A DNA stretch of 64,000 nucleotides, taken from Pseudomonas cerasi (GTDB lineage Bacteria > Pseudomonadota > Gammaproteobacteria > Pseudomonadales > Pseudomonadaceae). Each line of letters opens with the position of its first letter. Within the stretch, counting starts at the first letter, position 1. Positions 1 through 8,529 of this stretch are shown here, one piece after another. The notes under the pieces were generated by a model that made no database searches, had not been told where the DNA came from, and saw nothing but the letters and a program-made list of their open reading frames with translations. A program made the translations under genes and the position numbers. The stretch lies in the NCBI RefSeq assembly GCF_900074915.1, contig NZ_LT222319.1, forward strand, positions 1,733,001 through 1,797,000, read 5' to 3'.

Positions 1-804
1 CCGAGCCGCGACTGGCTGAACTCGAACCTGGGGTACATCACCACCTCGCGCGCGCGGGCCAAGATCGTTCACTGGTTCAAGTTGCAGGCCCGCGATCAGA
101 ACGTCGCCGCCGGCAGAACCCTGATCGAACGCGAACTGGCGCGCCTGGCGTTGCCGCAGGTCGATTTCGACAAGCTGGCGGAAAAGGCCAATCACAAGAC
201 CGCCGACGACATGTTCGCGGCTTTGGGCGCAGGCGACCTGCGTCTGGCGCAACTGGTCAATCTGGCCCAGCAGCAGGTCGAGCCTGATCGCGTCAATGAA
301 CAGCTGGAACTGATCCCGCGCAAGGCCACCGGCTACAAGCCCGGCAAGCGGGGGGATATTCAGATTCAGGGCGTTGGCAACCTGATGACGCAGATGGCCG
401 GCTGCTGCCAGCCGCTGCCGGGCGATGCCATCGTCGGTTATATCACCCAAGGTCGTGGCGTCAGCATCCACCGTCAGGATTGCGCTTCGGTGCTGCAACT
501 GGGCGGTCGCGAGCCTGAACGGATCATTCAGGTCAGCTGGGGACCGGTGCCGGTGCTCACCTATCCGGTGGACATCATCATTCGCGCCTACGACCGTTCC
601 GGCTTGCTGCGGGATGTCACCCAGGTGCTGCTCAACGAGCGGATCAACGTGCTGGCGGTCAACACCCGTTCGAACAAGGAAGACAACACTGCGCTTATGT
701 CCCTGACCATCGAGATTCCAGGCCTGGACGCGCTGGGGCGGTTGCTGGGGCGTATTTCCCAGTTGCCGAACATCATTGAAACGCGCAGGAACAGGACGCC
801 ATAA
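1..804 (+). CDS. relA: RelA (p)ppGpp synthetase, C-terminal part (5' end outside window)
   Basis: The reading frame is open from base 1, so the gene begins upstream and only about 267 C-terminal residues are seen. RelA is the ribosome-associated stringent-response enzyme that makes (p)ppGpp during amino-acid starvation. The visible part is the regulatory half: a helical stretch, then the conserved Cys-rich segment MAGCCQPLPGD with the following GYITQGRGVSIHRQDC, and a C-terminal ACT domain (around YPVDIIIRAYDRSGLLRD) ending in a short Arg-rich tail. The catalytic synthetase domain is not in the window. SpoT shares this architecture. RelA is preferred because mazG follows directly, the usual relA-mazG arrangement in gammaproteobacteria. 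Confidence 0.93.
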   Translation, partial: PSRDWLNSNLGYITTSRARAKIVHWFKLQARDQNVAAGRTLIERELARLALPQVDFDKLAEKANHKTADDMFAALGAGDLRLAQLVNLAQQQVEPDRVNEQLELIPRKATGYKPGKRGDIQIQGVGNLMTQMAGCCQPLPGDAIVGYITQGRGVSIHRQDCASVLQLGGREPERIIQVSWGPVPVLTYPVDIIIRAYDRSGLLRDVTQVLLNERINVLAVNTRSNKEDNTALMSLTIEIPGLDALGRLLGRISQLPNIIETRRNRTP

Positions 805-831
805 GCGTTGCCTGCGCTCACAGGGAGCCCC

Positions 832-1665
832 ATGCATACAGTTCAAGACCTGCTGAACCTCATGGCCCGGCTGCGTGATCCGCAGTTCGGCTGCCCGTGG
901 GACCTGAAGCAGACCTACGCCAGCATCGTGCCGCACACGCTGGAAGAAGCCTATGAAGTGGCCGACGCCATCGAACAGGGCGACCTCGACCATCTGAAGG
1001 GTGAGTTGGGTGACCTGCTGTTTCAGGTGGTTTTCTATGCGCAGTTGGCCAAAGAGGAAGGCCGGTTTGAATTCGACGACGTCATCGACGGCATTACCCG
1101 CAAGTTGCTGCGTCGCCATCCGCACGTGTTTCCGACTGGCGAGCTGTACGCGCCGGCAGAAACGCCACGCCTGACCGACGAGCAGGTCAATCTTCGTTGG
1201 GACGAAATCAAGGCCGAGGAGCGTGCCGAGAAGGCCGGTGTGCCCGAGCAGTTGTCGCTGCTCGACGACGTGCCCCGGGCCTTGCCCGCGTTGAGTCGGG
1301 CAGCCAAACTGCAGAAGCGTGCGGCGCAGGTGGGTTTCGACTGGCCTGCGGCATTGCCGGTGGTCGACAAGGTGCGTGAAGAACTCGATGAAATTCTCGA
1401 GGCCATGGTCGACAATGACGCCGAGGGCATTGCCGAGGAAGTTGGCGACCTGCTGTTCAGCGTCGTCAACCTGGCCCGACACCTCAAGGTCGACCCGGAA
1501 ACTGCGCTACGCTCGGCCAATAGCAAGTTCGACAGACGCTTCCGATTCATTGAACAGGCTTTGCGCCACCTGCAGCGTCCTATCGAAGCGTGCTCGCTCG
1601 AAGAAATGGATGCGTTGTGGGGCGAAGCCAAACGTCAGGAAAAGAGCACACCCGGCTGCGGCTGA
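832..1665 (+). CDS. mazG: Nucleoside triphosphate pyrophosphohydrolase MazG
   Basis: A 277-residue all-alpha NTP pyrophosphohydrolase that hydrolyses (d)NTPs to NMP and PPi; MazG is linked to (p)ppGpp and nucleotide-pool control. Two MazG repeats are visible, each with the metal-binding Glu-rich helix: HTLEEAYEVADAIEQ with GELGDLLFQ in the N-terminal half, and REELDEILEAM with EEVGDLLFS in the C-terminal half. The N-terminal FGCPWDLKQT is typical. The frame opens at a TTG at 808, but the ATG at 832 is preferred: it has a GGGAGC-like ribosome site just upstream and starts the conserved MHTVQDLL. It lies 27 bp after relA, probably in the same transcript. Confidence 0.95.
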   Translation: MHTVQDLLNLMARLRDPQFGCPWDLKQTYASIVPHTLEEAYEVADAIEQGDLDHLKGELGDLLFQVVFYAQLAKEEGRFEFDDVIDGITRKLLRRHPHVFPTGELYAPAETPRLTDEQVNLRWDEIKAEERAEKAGVPEQLSLLDDVPRALPALSRAAKLQKRAAQVGFDWPAALPVVDKVREELDEILEAMVDNDAEGIAEEVGDLLFSVVNLARHLKVDPETALRSANSKFDRRFRFIEQALRHLQRPIEACSLEEMDALWGEAKRQEKSTPGCG

Positions 1666-1695
1666 GTGTGCGGTAACGGTATAAGTGAGTAGACA

Positions 1696-2235
1696 ATGAG
1701 CCTTTCCCTTCGCGATCAGTTGCTCAAGGCAGGTCTGGTCAACCAAAAGCAGGCCAAGCAGGTCGGCAAAGAAAAGCAGAAAGAGCAGCGTCTGGTGCAC
1801 AAGGGTCAGGCGCAGGCCGATGACTCGCAAAAGCGTGCGGCCCAGGAGGCCATGGCCGAGAAGGCCAAACGTGATCAGGAGCTGAACCGTCAGCAGCAGG
1901 AGAAGGTCGAGCAGAAGGCCCGCGCCGCTCAGGTCAAGCAACTGATCGAAGTGTCGCGCCTGCCCAAGCTGATCACCGAGGATTACTACAACTTCGTTGA
2001 CGACAAGAAGGTCAAACGCATCCCGGTCAACGCCATGGTGCGCAACAAGCTCAGCAGCGGTTCACTGGCCATCGTTCACCACGGCGGCGGTTACGAGATC
2101 ATTCCGCGGGAGGCTGCGCTGAAGATCCAGGAGCGTGACCCGCGTCGTATCGTGCTGCTCAACATCCCGACCGAAGCGCCGGATGCAGACGACCCGTATG
2201 CGGCGTATCAGGTGCCTGACGATCTGATGTGGTAA
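1696..2235 (+). CDS. DUF2058 family protein (YaiL-like)
   Basis: A 179-residue hydrophilic protein of the DUF2058/YaiL family, often annotated as nucleoprotein or polynucleotide-associated; its biochemical role is unknown. The N-terminal 90 residues are very rich in Lys, Gln and Glu and are predicted by eye to form a long charged coil (LRDQLLKAGLVNQKQAKQ and onward). The C-terminal half is a compact domain (PKLITEDYYNFVDDKKVKRI, then LAIVHHGGGYEIIPREAA). It starts 30 bp after mazG with GTGAGTAGACA upstream as a weak ribosome site, and is followed by a strong terminator, so it is probably the last gene of the relA-mazG transcript. Confidence 0.85.
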   Translation: MSLSLRDQLLKAGLVNQKQAKQVGKEKQKEQRLVHKGQAQADDSQKRAAQEAMAEKAKRDQELNRQQQEKVEQKARAAQVKQLIEVSRLPKLITEDYYNFVDDKKVKRIPVNAMVRNKLSSGSLAIVHHGGGYEIIPREAALKIQERDPRRIVLLNIPTEAPDADDPYAAYQVPDDLMW

Positions 2236-2264
2236 GCCCACGGCGCTGTCATTGAGGTGTCAAA

Positions 2265-2294
2265 ACAAAACCCGCATTCAGCGGGTTTTGTCTT
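2265..2294. terminator. Bidirectional Rho-independent terminator
   Basis: An 11-bp stem (ACAAAACCCGC / GCGGGTTTTGT) with a 5-nt loop has T-rich flanks on both strands. It lies between the DUF2058 gene and the convergent small gene and can serve both. Confidence 0.85.
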
Positions 2295-2313
2295 TTCCTG
2301 TTCTTGGATTTGT

Positions 2314-2493
2314 TCAGTGGTTGCCCTGGCTTTCCAGCGCTTCCAGCTCTTCCTTATAGCGAAGGGCATCGGACTCAACGTGGAACATGCCTACCAGTTG
2401 GTCCTGTTGGTGCACGTCCCAGATCTGGATGCCGTCGGCAACGGCTTCGTGAGAGAGGTGGGCGTCGTCGCGTTCAGTAACTCTGACAGTCAT
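2314..2493 (-). CDS. Conserved-looking small protein, 59 residues
   Basis: An open frame of 60 codons read on the minus strand, starting at the ATG at 2493 with a good AGGAG at 2503-2507 (9-nt spacing) and stopping with TGA at 2314. The product begins MTVRVTERDDAHLS, contains GIQIWDVHQQDQLVGMFHVE, and ends with an acidic helix, RYKEELEALESQGNH. It is soluble and acidic, with no signal peptide or membrane segment. I cannot name a family. The strong ribosome site, the shared terminator with the convergent DUF2058 gene and the balanced composition argue that it is real. Function unknown. Confidence 0.7.
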   Translation of the reverse strand: MTVRVTERDDAHLSHEAVADGIQIWDVHQQDQLVGMFHVESDALRYKEELEALESQGNH

Positions 2494-2755
2494 AGTAGTA
2501 AGCTCCTGACTTTGATGGCCTGAATGGTTAGGCCTCTGGATACTGCGGCGATGTGTCGCAGGACTCTTTTATAGGATTTGTTAGCTGCCTAAGTAAATAG
2601 CCTGTTCAGGTTCCCCGGTGGTCACAAACTGATCGATCCTCTGCAGCCCTTGCATGACGAGGCTTGCAGCGCAGTGGTGGCAAAATGAAGGATGTTTCAT
2701 GTGCTTCTAGCCTGTCCGAATGCGCGTGTAAACGCCGTTCCAGACGCTCCGCGTC

Positions 2756-3086
2756 CTCTTGACGACGCAGAGCGTCGAGAACTGCATTCCCACGCTGGAG
2801 CGTGAGGAACGATCATCGCAACATCGTGCCGATGCTCCGCGCTTCTGTCTGTAGGGCGTGGGAGTGAGCTTGCTCACGAAGGGCAGGTGCTGGCGCGACT
2901 ATCGTGCGGCGCTCCGTGTTCTCTTGACGACGCAGAGCGTCGAGAACTGCATTCCCATGCTGGAGCGTGAGGAACGATCATCTCAACTATCGTGCCCGGA
3001 TGCTCTGCGCTTCTGCCCGAAGGGCGTGGGAGTGAGCTTGCTCACGAAGGGCAGGTGCAGGCCCGACTATCGTGCGGCGCTCTGCG
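2756..3086. repeat. Tandem pair of about 165-bp repeats with REP-like hairpins
   Basis: Two direct copies, 2756-2920 and 2921-3086, differ at scattered positions. Each contains GACGC-AGA-GCGTC, then CACGC-TGGA-GCGTG (CATGC in the second copy), then GGAACGATCATC, then a GGAGTGAGCTTGCTCACGAA hairpin and CGACTATCGTGCGGCGCTC. The short palindromes would form several hairpins in either strand. No credible gene lies between 2494 and 3155; open frames here are by-products of the repeat. Single partial copies of the first motif recur at 11478 and 24284. Confidence 0.85.
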
Positions 3087-3100
3087 TCGCATGCCTTCAG

Positions 3101-3131
3101 CCAATAAAAAGCCCCGCTAAAAAGCGGGGCT
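3101..3131 (-). terminator. Rho-independent terminator of the purM-purN-DUF3108 genes
   Basis: The stem AGCCCCGCT / AGCGGGGCT (3110-3118 and 3123-3131) has a 4-nt A loop. Read on the minus strand it is followed by TTTTTATT. It sits 25 bp past the DUF3108 stop. Confidence 0.88.
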
Positions 3132-3155
3132 CTGTGGTGCGTGCTGTCAGGGCAA

Positions 3156-3869
3156 TCAGCTGCCTTTGACGGCCTTGCCGTTGACGGTGCCGTCCAGCAA
3201 GACGATGTTGTATTCCTTGCCGTCGGTTTCGACCTGTTGCAGGCGGACCAGCAGGTAATCCCAGTCCTTGGCGAACCACAGCACAGTGGTGCGCTTGCTT
3301 TGCGTCGGGTCACGCACGCGCTCGACCTTGATCGCATCGACCTGGCCGGTCTTGGTGGTGACTTTTTCCGAACCCAGCACGCGGAAGTCGTAGGTGTCTA
3401 CTTCATCACCGTCGACAACCTGATAGCTCATGCTCTTCTTGCCCTCAGCGATGTCATGTTGCAACGCCAGCTGATAGGTGGACTTGTCGAGGATGCCACG
3501 GTTGAGCGGCAGCTTGATCGCATCGCCACGGTCGGTGCCGGTGACGAACTTGGTGTTCCAGTCGAACGCCAGATCGACCTTCTTGGATTTACCCAGGCCA
3601 CTGCGCTCGAAGTTGTAGGTCTGCGGCAGCAGGGTGTCCTTGTCGACCTTCAGGGTGCTGACTTCAGTCAGGCTGGCGATCATCATCGAGGCCTTGAAGC
3701 TCAGGGTCCAGGTGCCATTGGCGCCGGCTTCCAGGCTGCGTTCGGCCGTGCCGCTCATGGGCAGCTGTTTCCAGTCGGCGGTGTAGCTGGCGGAGAAGGG
3801 TTGAAGGTCTGCGGCCTGTACGGCAGGCAAGGCGAGCAGAGCGAAAGCGAAGAGCAGAGCGCGACGCAT
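3156..3869 (-). CDS. DUF3108 family exported protein
   Basis: A 237-residue protein with a clear Sec signal peptide (MRRALLFAFALLALPAVQA, cleavage expected after A19) followed by a DUF3108 domain rich in beta-strand (FSASYTADWKQLPMSGTAER, MMIASLTEVSTL, TTVLWFAKDWDYLLVRLQQ). The family is periplasmic and of unknown function. It is translated 8 bp after purN and shares its terminator, an arrangement common in Pseudomonas, but nothing in the sequence ties it to purine synthesis. Start chosen at the ATG at 3869, preceded by an AGGAGAT-like ribosome site. Confidence 0.85.
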   Translation of the reverse strand: MRRALLFAFALLALPAVQAADLQPFSASYTADWKQLPMSGTAERSLEAGANGTWTLSFKASMMIASLTEVSTLKVDKDTLLPQTYNFERSGLGKSKKVDLAFDWNTKFVTGTDRGDAIKLPLNRGILDKSTYQLALQHDIAEGKKSMSYQVVDGDEVDTYDFRVLGSEKVTTKTGQVDAIKVERVRDPTQSKRTTVLWFAKDWDYLLVRLQQVETDGKEYNIVLLDGTVNGKAVKGS

Positions 3870-3877
3870 AGTATCTC

Positions 3878-4528
3878 CTAATGTCGAATCAGATGGCCGC
3901 TGGCCGGGAGTAACTGGCTATCGAGTAACGCACCTTGTTCACCAAGGCTCAGTCGGCCTTCGGCAAACCAGCGAATGGCCAGTGGGTAAATACGGTGCTC
4001 TTGAACATGGACCCGTTGCGCGAGCGTTGCGGGCGTGTCGTGCAACTGTACCGAAATAACAGCCTGTACGACCAGTGGGCCGCCATCGAGTTCCTCGGTA
4101 ACGAAATGCACGCTGCAGCCATGCTCGGTGTCGCCGGCCTCCAGCGCACGCTTGTGCGTGTGCAAGCCTTTGTAACGCGGCAGCAGGGAAGGGTGAATAT
4201 TCAGCAGGCGGCCATGGTAGTGGCGAACGAATCCTGCGCTGAGAATGCGCATGAACCCGGCCAATACGACCAACTGTGGCTGGAAGGCGTCGATCCGTTC
4301 GATCAGCGCTGCATCGAAGGCTTCACGGCCCTCGTATGCGGTGTGATCCAGTACGCAGGTTTCGATGCCTGCGTCCCGTGCACGTTGCAGGCCGAATGCA
4401 TCTGCGCGGTTGGAAATCACCGCGCGGATGCGGACGGGACTGGCCCCGTCCTTGAAGCTGTCGATCATCGCTTGCAGGTTGCCGCCGGTGCCGGACAACA
4501 GCACCACGACTTCGCAGATGGCTGGCAT
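3878..4528 (-). CDS. purN: Phosphoribosylglycinamide formyltransferase PurN
   Basis: GAR transformylase, 216 residues, which uses 10-formyl-tetrahydrofolate for the third step of de novo purine synthesis. Visible motifs are VVLLSGTGGNLQAMID near the N-terminus (phosphate binding), AVISNRADAFGL, the catalytic region VVLAGFMRILS and NIHPSLLPRYKGLHTHKRAL with the active-site Asn and His, and HFVTEELDGGPLV. The frame is open 25 codons further upstream, but the ATG at 4528 overlaps the purM stop as TGATG, which fits translational coupling and the conserved N-terminus. Confidence 0.96.
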   Translation of the reverse strand: MPAICEVVVLLSGTGGNLQAMIDSFKDGASPVRIRAVISNRADAFGLQRARDAGIETCVLDHTAYEGREAFDAALIERIDAFQPQLVVLAGFMRILSAGFVRHYHGRLLNIHPSLLPRYKGLHTHKRALEAGDTEHGCSVHFVTEELDGGPLVVQAVISVQLHDTPATLAQRVHVQEHRIYPLAIRWFAEGRLSLGEQGALLDSQLLPASGHLIRH

Positions 4529-5586
4529 CAATGCGCCTTGAGGTTTTTCAGCTCGACCTGTGCTGCGCCTTCGGCAGCGGTGGCGATCTGGCCGATCACC
4601 CAAGGCTGCTCGCCAGCTTCACGCAGCACCTTCAGTGCTGCTTCGACGTGCTCCTGAGCGACACAGATCACCATGCCCACGCCGCAGTTCAGCACGCGGT
4701 GCATCTCGTTTTCCGCAACGTTGCCTTGCTGCTGCAGCCAGTCGAACACGGCCGGACGCTGCCAGCTGGCGACGTCGACCACGGCCTGAGCGCCTTCCGG
4801 CAGTACGCGTGGAATGTTGTCGAGCAGGCCGCCACCGGTGATGTGGGCCATGGCCTTGACTGCGCCGGTTTCCTTGATCAGCTTGAGCAGCGGCTTCACG
4901 TAGATGCGGGTCGGCGCCATCAGCAGTTCGGTCAGTGGCTTGCCGTCCAGCTGGATGTTTTCGATATCGGCGCCTGCCACTTCGATGATCTTGCGGATCA
5001 GCGAGTAGCCGTTGGAGTGCGGGCCGGACGATGGCAGGGCGAGCAGGGCGTCACCGGCAGCGACTTTCGAGCCGTCGATGATCTCGGCCTTTTCCACTAC
5101 GCCGACGCAGAAGCCTGCCAGGTCGTAGTCTTCGCCTTCGTACATGCCCGGCATTTCAGCGGTTTCGCCGCCGACCAGCGAGCAGCCGGCCAGTTCGCAG
5201 CCGGCGCCGATGCCGGTGACGACCTGAGCGGCGGTGTCGACGTTCAGCTTGCCGGTGGCGTAGTAATCGAGGAAGAACAGTGGCTCTGCGCCGCAGACCA
5301 CCAGGTCATTGACGCACATGGCGACCAGGTCGATGCCGATGGTGTCGTGCTTGTTCAGGTTCAGCGCCAGACGCAGCTTGGTGCCCACGCCGTCGGTGCC
5401 GGAAACCAGAACCGGTTGCTTGTAGCCGGCCGGGATTTCGCAGAGGGCGCCGAAGCCTCCCAGGCCGCCCATGACTTCCGGACGCTTGGTGCGCTTGGCG
5501 ACGCTCTTGATGCGTTCGACCAATGCTTCACCGGCGTCGATGTCTACACCGGCGTCTTTATAGCTCAGGGAGGGTTGCTTGCTCAT
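4528..5586 (-). CDS. purM: Phosphoribosylformylglycinamidine cyclo-ligase PurM
   Basis: AIR synthetase, 352 residues, closing the imidazole ring in an ATP-dependent step of purine synthesis. It starts [20 protein letters not shown] and shows the family signatures [53 protein letters not shown] and the C-terminal [16 protein letters not shown]. Length is normal. It is the first gene of purM-purN-DUF3108 on the minus strand, so its promoter should lie in the 340 bp before 5928, where the divergent DUF2066 gene begins. Confidence 0.97.
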   Translation of the reverse strand: MSKQPSLSYKDAGVDIDAGEALVERIKSVAKRTKRPEVMGGLGGFGALCEIPAGYKQPVLVSGTDGVGTKLRLALNLNKHDTIGIDLVAMCVNDLVVCGAEPLFFLDYYATGKLNVDTAAQVVTGIGAGCELAGCSLVGGETAEMPGMYEGEDYDLAGFCVGVVEKAEIIDGSKVAAGDALLALPSSGPHSNGYSLIRKIIEVAGADIENIQLDGKPLTELLMAPTRIYVKPLLKLIKETGAVKAMAHITGGGLLDNIPRVLPEGAQAVVDVASWQRPAVFDWLQQQGNVAENEMHRVLNCGVGMVICVAQEHVEAALKVLREAGEQPWVIGQIATAAEGAAQVELKNLKAH

Positions 5587-5927
5587 AGAAAATCCAGGCC
5601 TTTAGGGGGGATTCGGAGGTATCGACCGCTGCGTTAGGGCCCGTTCAGCACCGCGCTGTCATGCGGTGGTAATGTTGGGGCCATGGCGATTGCCGGTCTG
5701 CGAAGGCGCGCGATTTTATCAGGCTTGCTCATCAGGGGCCATCCTTGCGCCGACAACAGGGCGGTGTTGCACCAAATTAACCTCGAGCAGGTGGCCTGTC
5801 AGTGCGAGCCTGGACGTTTAGGGTGTACTTTATGCGCGAACTGAATGATAGGTGGTTCACGTCTGTCCCAGACTGGTACACCTGCTGAAACCGCTTCTTT
5901 TTACTTTTTTCCGTTCGGGAACTGTCC
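5587..5927. other. Divergent intergenic region between purM and the DUF2066 gene
   Basis: 341 bp with no convincing gene. It must hold promoters for purM (minus) and the DUF2066 gene (plus). A TAAAAT-type -10 candidate for purM can be read on the minus strand near 5713-5718, but I see no well-spaced -35 and no clear operator. Confidence 0.5.
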
Positions 5928-7028
5928 ATGCGTTTTTCCAGAATTCTTCTAGTCGGCTGTCTGTCCCTGATCAGCCTTCCCAGCCTTGCCGAAACGGTCA
6001 GCAACCTTTATCAGGTTCGCGAGCCGGTCAATGGCCAGTCGCCCGATGAGCGCACGCGGGCCACGCAGGCCGCCGTCGAAACCCTGGTGCTGCGCCTGAC
6101 CGGCGACGCCAAGGCCGTGCAGGGCTCGGCCATCGCCGCACTGCGCAAGGACCCGCAGCAGATCATCAGCCAGTACGGCTACGAGGCCGGTCCGCCGGAA
6201 ACCCTGCTGGTCGACTTCGATCCGGCCACCATCGACCGTGCCTTGCACGATGCGGGGCTGCCGATCTGGGGCAGCAATCGCCCGTCGATTCTCGGCTGGT
6301 GGCTGAATGACTCGGTGGAAGGCTCGAATCTGGTCGGCGACGGTCAGGCCGCTGCCGAACCCTTGCGCCAGGCCGCTCAGCACCGCGGACTGCCGCTGCG
6401 TCTGCCGCTGGCTGATTTGAGCGAGCAGGGTATCGGTAATGCGAAAACCCTGGAGGGCACTGACCCTGCGCCGCTCAAGGAAGCCTCGGAGCGCTATGGC
6501 GCTGACGCGATACTGGCCGTGCACGCCCGGGAAGATGGCGGTCAGTGGCAGGGCAAATGGCGCTTGTGGCTGGGTGATCAGCGCGAACAGGGCACCGCAA
6601 CCGGTGCCACGTCCGAGGCCTTGGCCGATGCGGTGCTGCTGTCGGTCAGCGAGCGTCTGGCTCCGCGCTTCGTCGCCAAGCCCGGTGCGTCGACCGGCAT
6701 GCTGATCCAGGTCCAAGGCATGACACTTGAGCGCTATGCGCAGCTGCTTCAGTTACTCGAACCGTTCGGCGTGCGTCTGAGTTCTGTCGAGGGCGATAAA
6801 GTGGTGTTTGAGGTCAGTGGCAGCACCGATCAGCTACGCTCGCAGTTGTCGCTGGCCAAATTGCAGGAAGTGCCCGCAGCCGAAGCAGCCGCTACCGCAA
6901 CGTCGCCTGCTGCGCCTGTCGATGCGACTGCGCCGGTTGCGCCAGCCAATGGAGCTGCTGCTCCGGCACCTGCGCCCGCACCGATGATTGTTCCGGCGTC
7001 TGCGCCACAGCTCTATTTCCGCTGGTAA
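5928..7028 (+). CDS. DUF2066 family exported protein
   Basis: A 366-residue protein with an N-terminal signal peptide (MRFSRILLVGCLSLISLPSLAE) and a DUF2066 domain over roughly residues 20-290 (NLYQVREPVNGQSPDERTRA, PSILGWWLNDS). The last 65 residues are Ala/Pro-rich low complexity (AAPAPAPAPM) ending LYFRW. Function unknown; the family is probably periplasmic. The Ala/Pro tail may be a linker or surface-exposed segment. It lies between purM (divergent) and perM, 39 bp ahead, as in other pseudomonads. Confidence 0.85.
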   Translation: MRFSRILLVGCLSLISLPSLAETVSNLYQVREPVNGQSPDERTRATQAAVETLVLRLTGDAKAVQGSAIAALRKDPQQIISQYGYEAGPPETLLVDFDPATIDRALHDAGLPIWGSNRPSILGWWLNDSVEGSNLVGDGQAAAEPLRQAAQHRGLPLRLPLADLSEQGIGNAKTLEGTDPAPLKEASERYGADAILAVHAREDGGQWQGKWRLWLGDQREQGTATGATSEALADAVLLSVSERLAPRFVAKPGASTGMLIQVQGMTLERYAQLLQLLEPFGVRLSSVEGDKVVFEVSGSTDQLRSQLSLAKLQEVPAAEAAATATSPAAPVDATAPVAPANGAAAPAPAPAPMIVPASAPQLYFRW

Positions 7029-7067
7029 CCCGGCAAGAACGCTTTTCCACTGGCTTGAGGGATGTTG

Positions 7068-8141
7068 ATGACTGATACGCGGCGTTGGTTCTGGATCGGC
7101 GGCCTGGCCTTGCTGGTTGCATTCGTGGTGCTGTTGCACACGATCCTCACTCCTTTTCTGGTGGCGTTACTGCTGGCCTACATGGGTGATCCGCTGGTGG
7201 ACCGTCTGGAGCGCGCCGGACTGTCCAGAACCCTGAGCGTTGTGGTCGTGTTCGGGTTGTTCACGCTGGTGCTGATGGCGTTGCTGCTGGTTCTGGTGCC
7301 GATGCTCGCCAAGCAGTTGTTCCGTCTTTACGAGCTGGCGCCGCAGATTCTTGACTGGCTGCAACACTCGGCGTTGCCGTGGGTCCAGGCCAAGTTCGGG
7401 CTGGCAGACGGGTTCTGGAAGTTCGACAAGATCAAAGCAGCCATCTCCGAGCATATGGGCCAGGCCGGGGACATCGTCTCTATCGTGCTGTCCCAGGCTA
7501 CGGCGTCCAGCCTGGCGCTGATCGGCTGGCTGACCAATCTGGTGCTGATCCCCGTGGTGTGTTTCTACCTGCTGCGTGACTGGGACATCATGACCGGCAA
7601 GATCCGTGGCCTGCTGCCGCGTCAGCGTGAAGGGCAAATCGTCAAGCTGGCGGGCGAGTGCCACGAAGTGCTGGGCGCGTTCATACGCGGTCAGTTGCTG
7701 GTGATGGTCGGCCTTGGCGTGATCTATGCGGCCGGTCTGATGCTGGTCGGGCTGGAGCTGGGCCTGCTGATCGGCGTGATTGCCGGTCTGGCGGCCATCG
7801 TGCCTTATATGGGGTTCGTGATCGGTATCGGTTCGGCGCTGGTGGCCGGGCTGTTCCAGTTTGGCGGTGACCTGTACCCGATGATGGGGATTGTGGCGGT
7901 GTTCATGATCGGTCAGGCCCTCGAGGGGATGGTGCTGACGCCGTTGCTGGTCGGTGATCGCATCGGCCTGCACCCGGTCGCCGTCATCTTCGCGATTCTG
8001 GCGGGTGGCGAGCTGTTCGGCTTCACCGGCATTCTGCTGGCCCTGCCGGTGGCGGCGGTGATCATGGTGCTGGTGCGCCACATGCATGATCTGTACAAGG
8101 ACTCGGAAATCTACGCAGGCGCGGAAGATCCGGAGCTGTAA
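7068..8141 (+). CDS. AI-2E/PerM family membrane permease
   Basis: A 357-residue polytopic inner-membrane protein of the PF01594 family (PerM, YdiK, TqsA). Hydrophobic segments include residues near 8-40 (WFWIGGLALLVAFVVLLHTI, LVALLLAYMGDPLVDRLE), a soluble loop (about 80-150), and a C-terminal set with LVLIPVVCFYLLRDW and the conserved GIGSALVAGLFQ and LTPLLVGDRIGLHPVAVI. The family includes exporters and possibly Na+/H+ antiporters; substrate unknown. An ATG at 7062 is possible, but 7068 is preferred because TGAGG at 7056-7060 then has normal spacing. Confidence 0.88.
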   Translation: MTDTRRWFWIGGLALLVAFVVLLHTILTPFLVALLLAYMGDPLVDRLERAGLSRTLSVVVVFGLFTLVLMALLLVLVPMLAKQLFRLYELAPQILDWLQHSALPWVQAKFGLADGFWKFDKIKAAISEHMGQAGDIVSIVLSQATASSLALIGWLTNLVLIPVVCFYLLRDWDIMTGKIRGLLPRQREGQIVKLAGECHEVLGAFIRGQLLVMVGLGVIYAAGLMLVGLELGLLIGVIAGLAAIVPYMGFVIGIGSALVAGLFQFGGDLYPMMGIVAVFMIGQALEGMVLTPLLVGDRIGLHPVAVIFAILAGGELFGFTGILLALPVAAVIMVLVRHMHDLYKDSEIYAGAEDPEL

Positions 8142-8151
8142 GATCGATGCA

Positions 8152-8179
8152 AGCCTCTTCGCCGCCCGGTGAAGAGGCT
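8152..8179 (+). terminator. Possible terminator after perM
   Basis: The inverted repeat AGCCTCTTC / GAAGAGGCT with a 10-nt GC-rich loop lies 10 bp after the perM stop. The following T-run is poor, so intrinsic termination is only likely. Confidence 0.45.
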
Positions 8180-8218
8180 CATGCCTTGAGTGCATGCCCC
8201 CTGCAAACGCCCTGTCCT

Positions 8219-8388
8219 GGGCTCTGTACGAAAAGTGGCTGCGCTCGGTGATGCTTCGTTAAAAACAGGCTCGGATGCGAGTCCAATCGGAATGCTCATT
8301 TACAACACGTAGAGTCGAGCGCGACCCCGGCCGTTCCTCGCCTGTTTTTGCCTTGCCTGACCTTCGCTCGCCGACTTTTCGTACAGCG
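8219..8388. mobile_element. MITE-like palindromic element, about 170 bp
   Basis: The ends carry a perfect 13-bp inverted repeat (CTGTACGAAAAGT at 8224-8236 and its complement at 8374-8386), extended imperfectly outward. A second inverted pair lies inside (AAAAACAGGC at 8261-8270 and GCCTGTTTTT at 8340-8349), so the whole unit can fold on itself. No transposase frame is present. The size, terminal repeats and lack of coding capacity fit a non-autonomous miniature element mobilised in trans. Target duplications cannot be fixed by eye. Confidence 0.65.
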
Positions 8389-8529
8389 CCTGGACGGCGC
8401 TTTACTCACCCTGACGCAAACCTTTGATTTTGCTTGAGGTCTGTCGCATTGTGCGACCAGCGTCACGGGTATAAACTTTGCGCTCTTTACACAGAGGCCC
8501 TTGACGGTTTGCATGAGCCGTTAGTCAGC

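Noticed and set aside
2756..3086. CRISPR array
   Set aside because: Only two long units with no spacers; period about 165 bp and internal hairpins are those of REP-type repeats.
2858..3169. 103-codon frame across the tandem repeat
   Set aside because: Both halves encode the same repeat-derived peptide and it runs into a terminator; not a gene.
4531..5637. 368-codon plus-strand frame opposite purM
   Set aside because: Shadow of purM; no start signal, no recognisable domain.
7167..8195. Long antisense frame (342 codons) opposite perM
   Set aside because: A high-GC shadow rich in His, Gln and Arg with no ribosome site; perM on the other strand is well supported.
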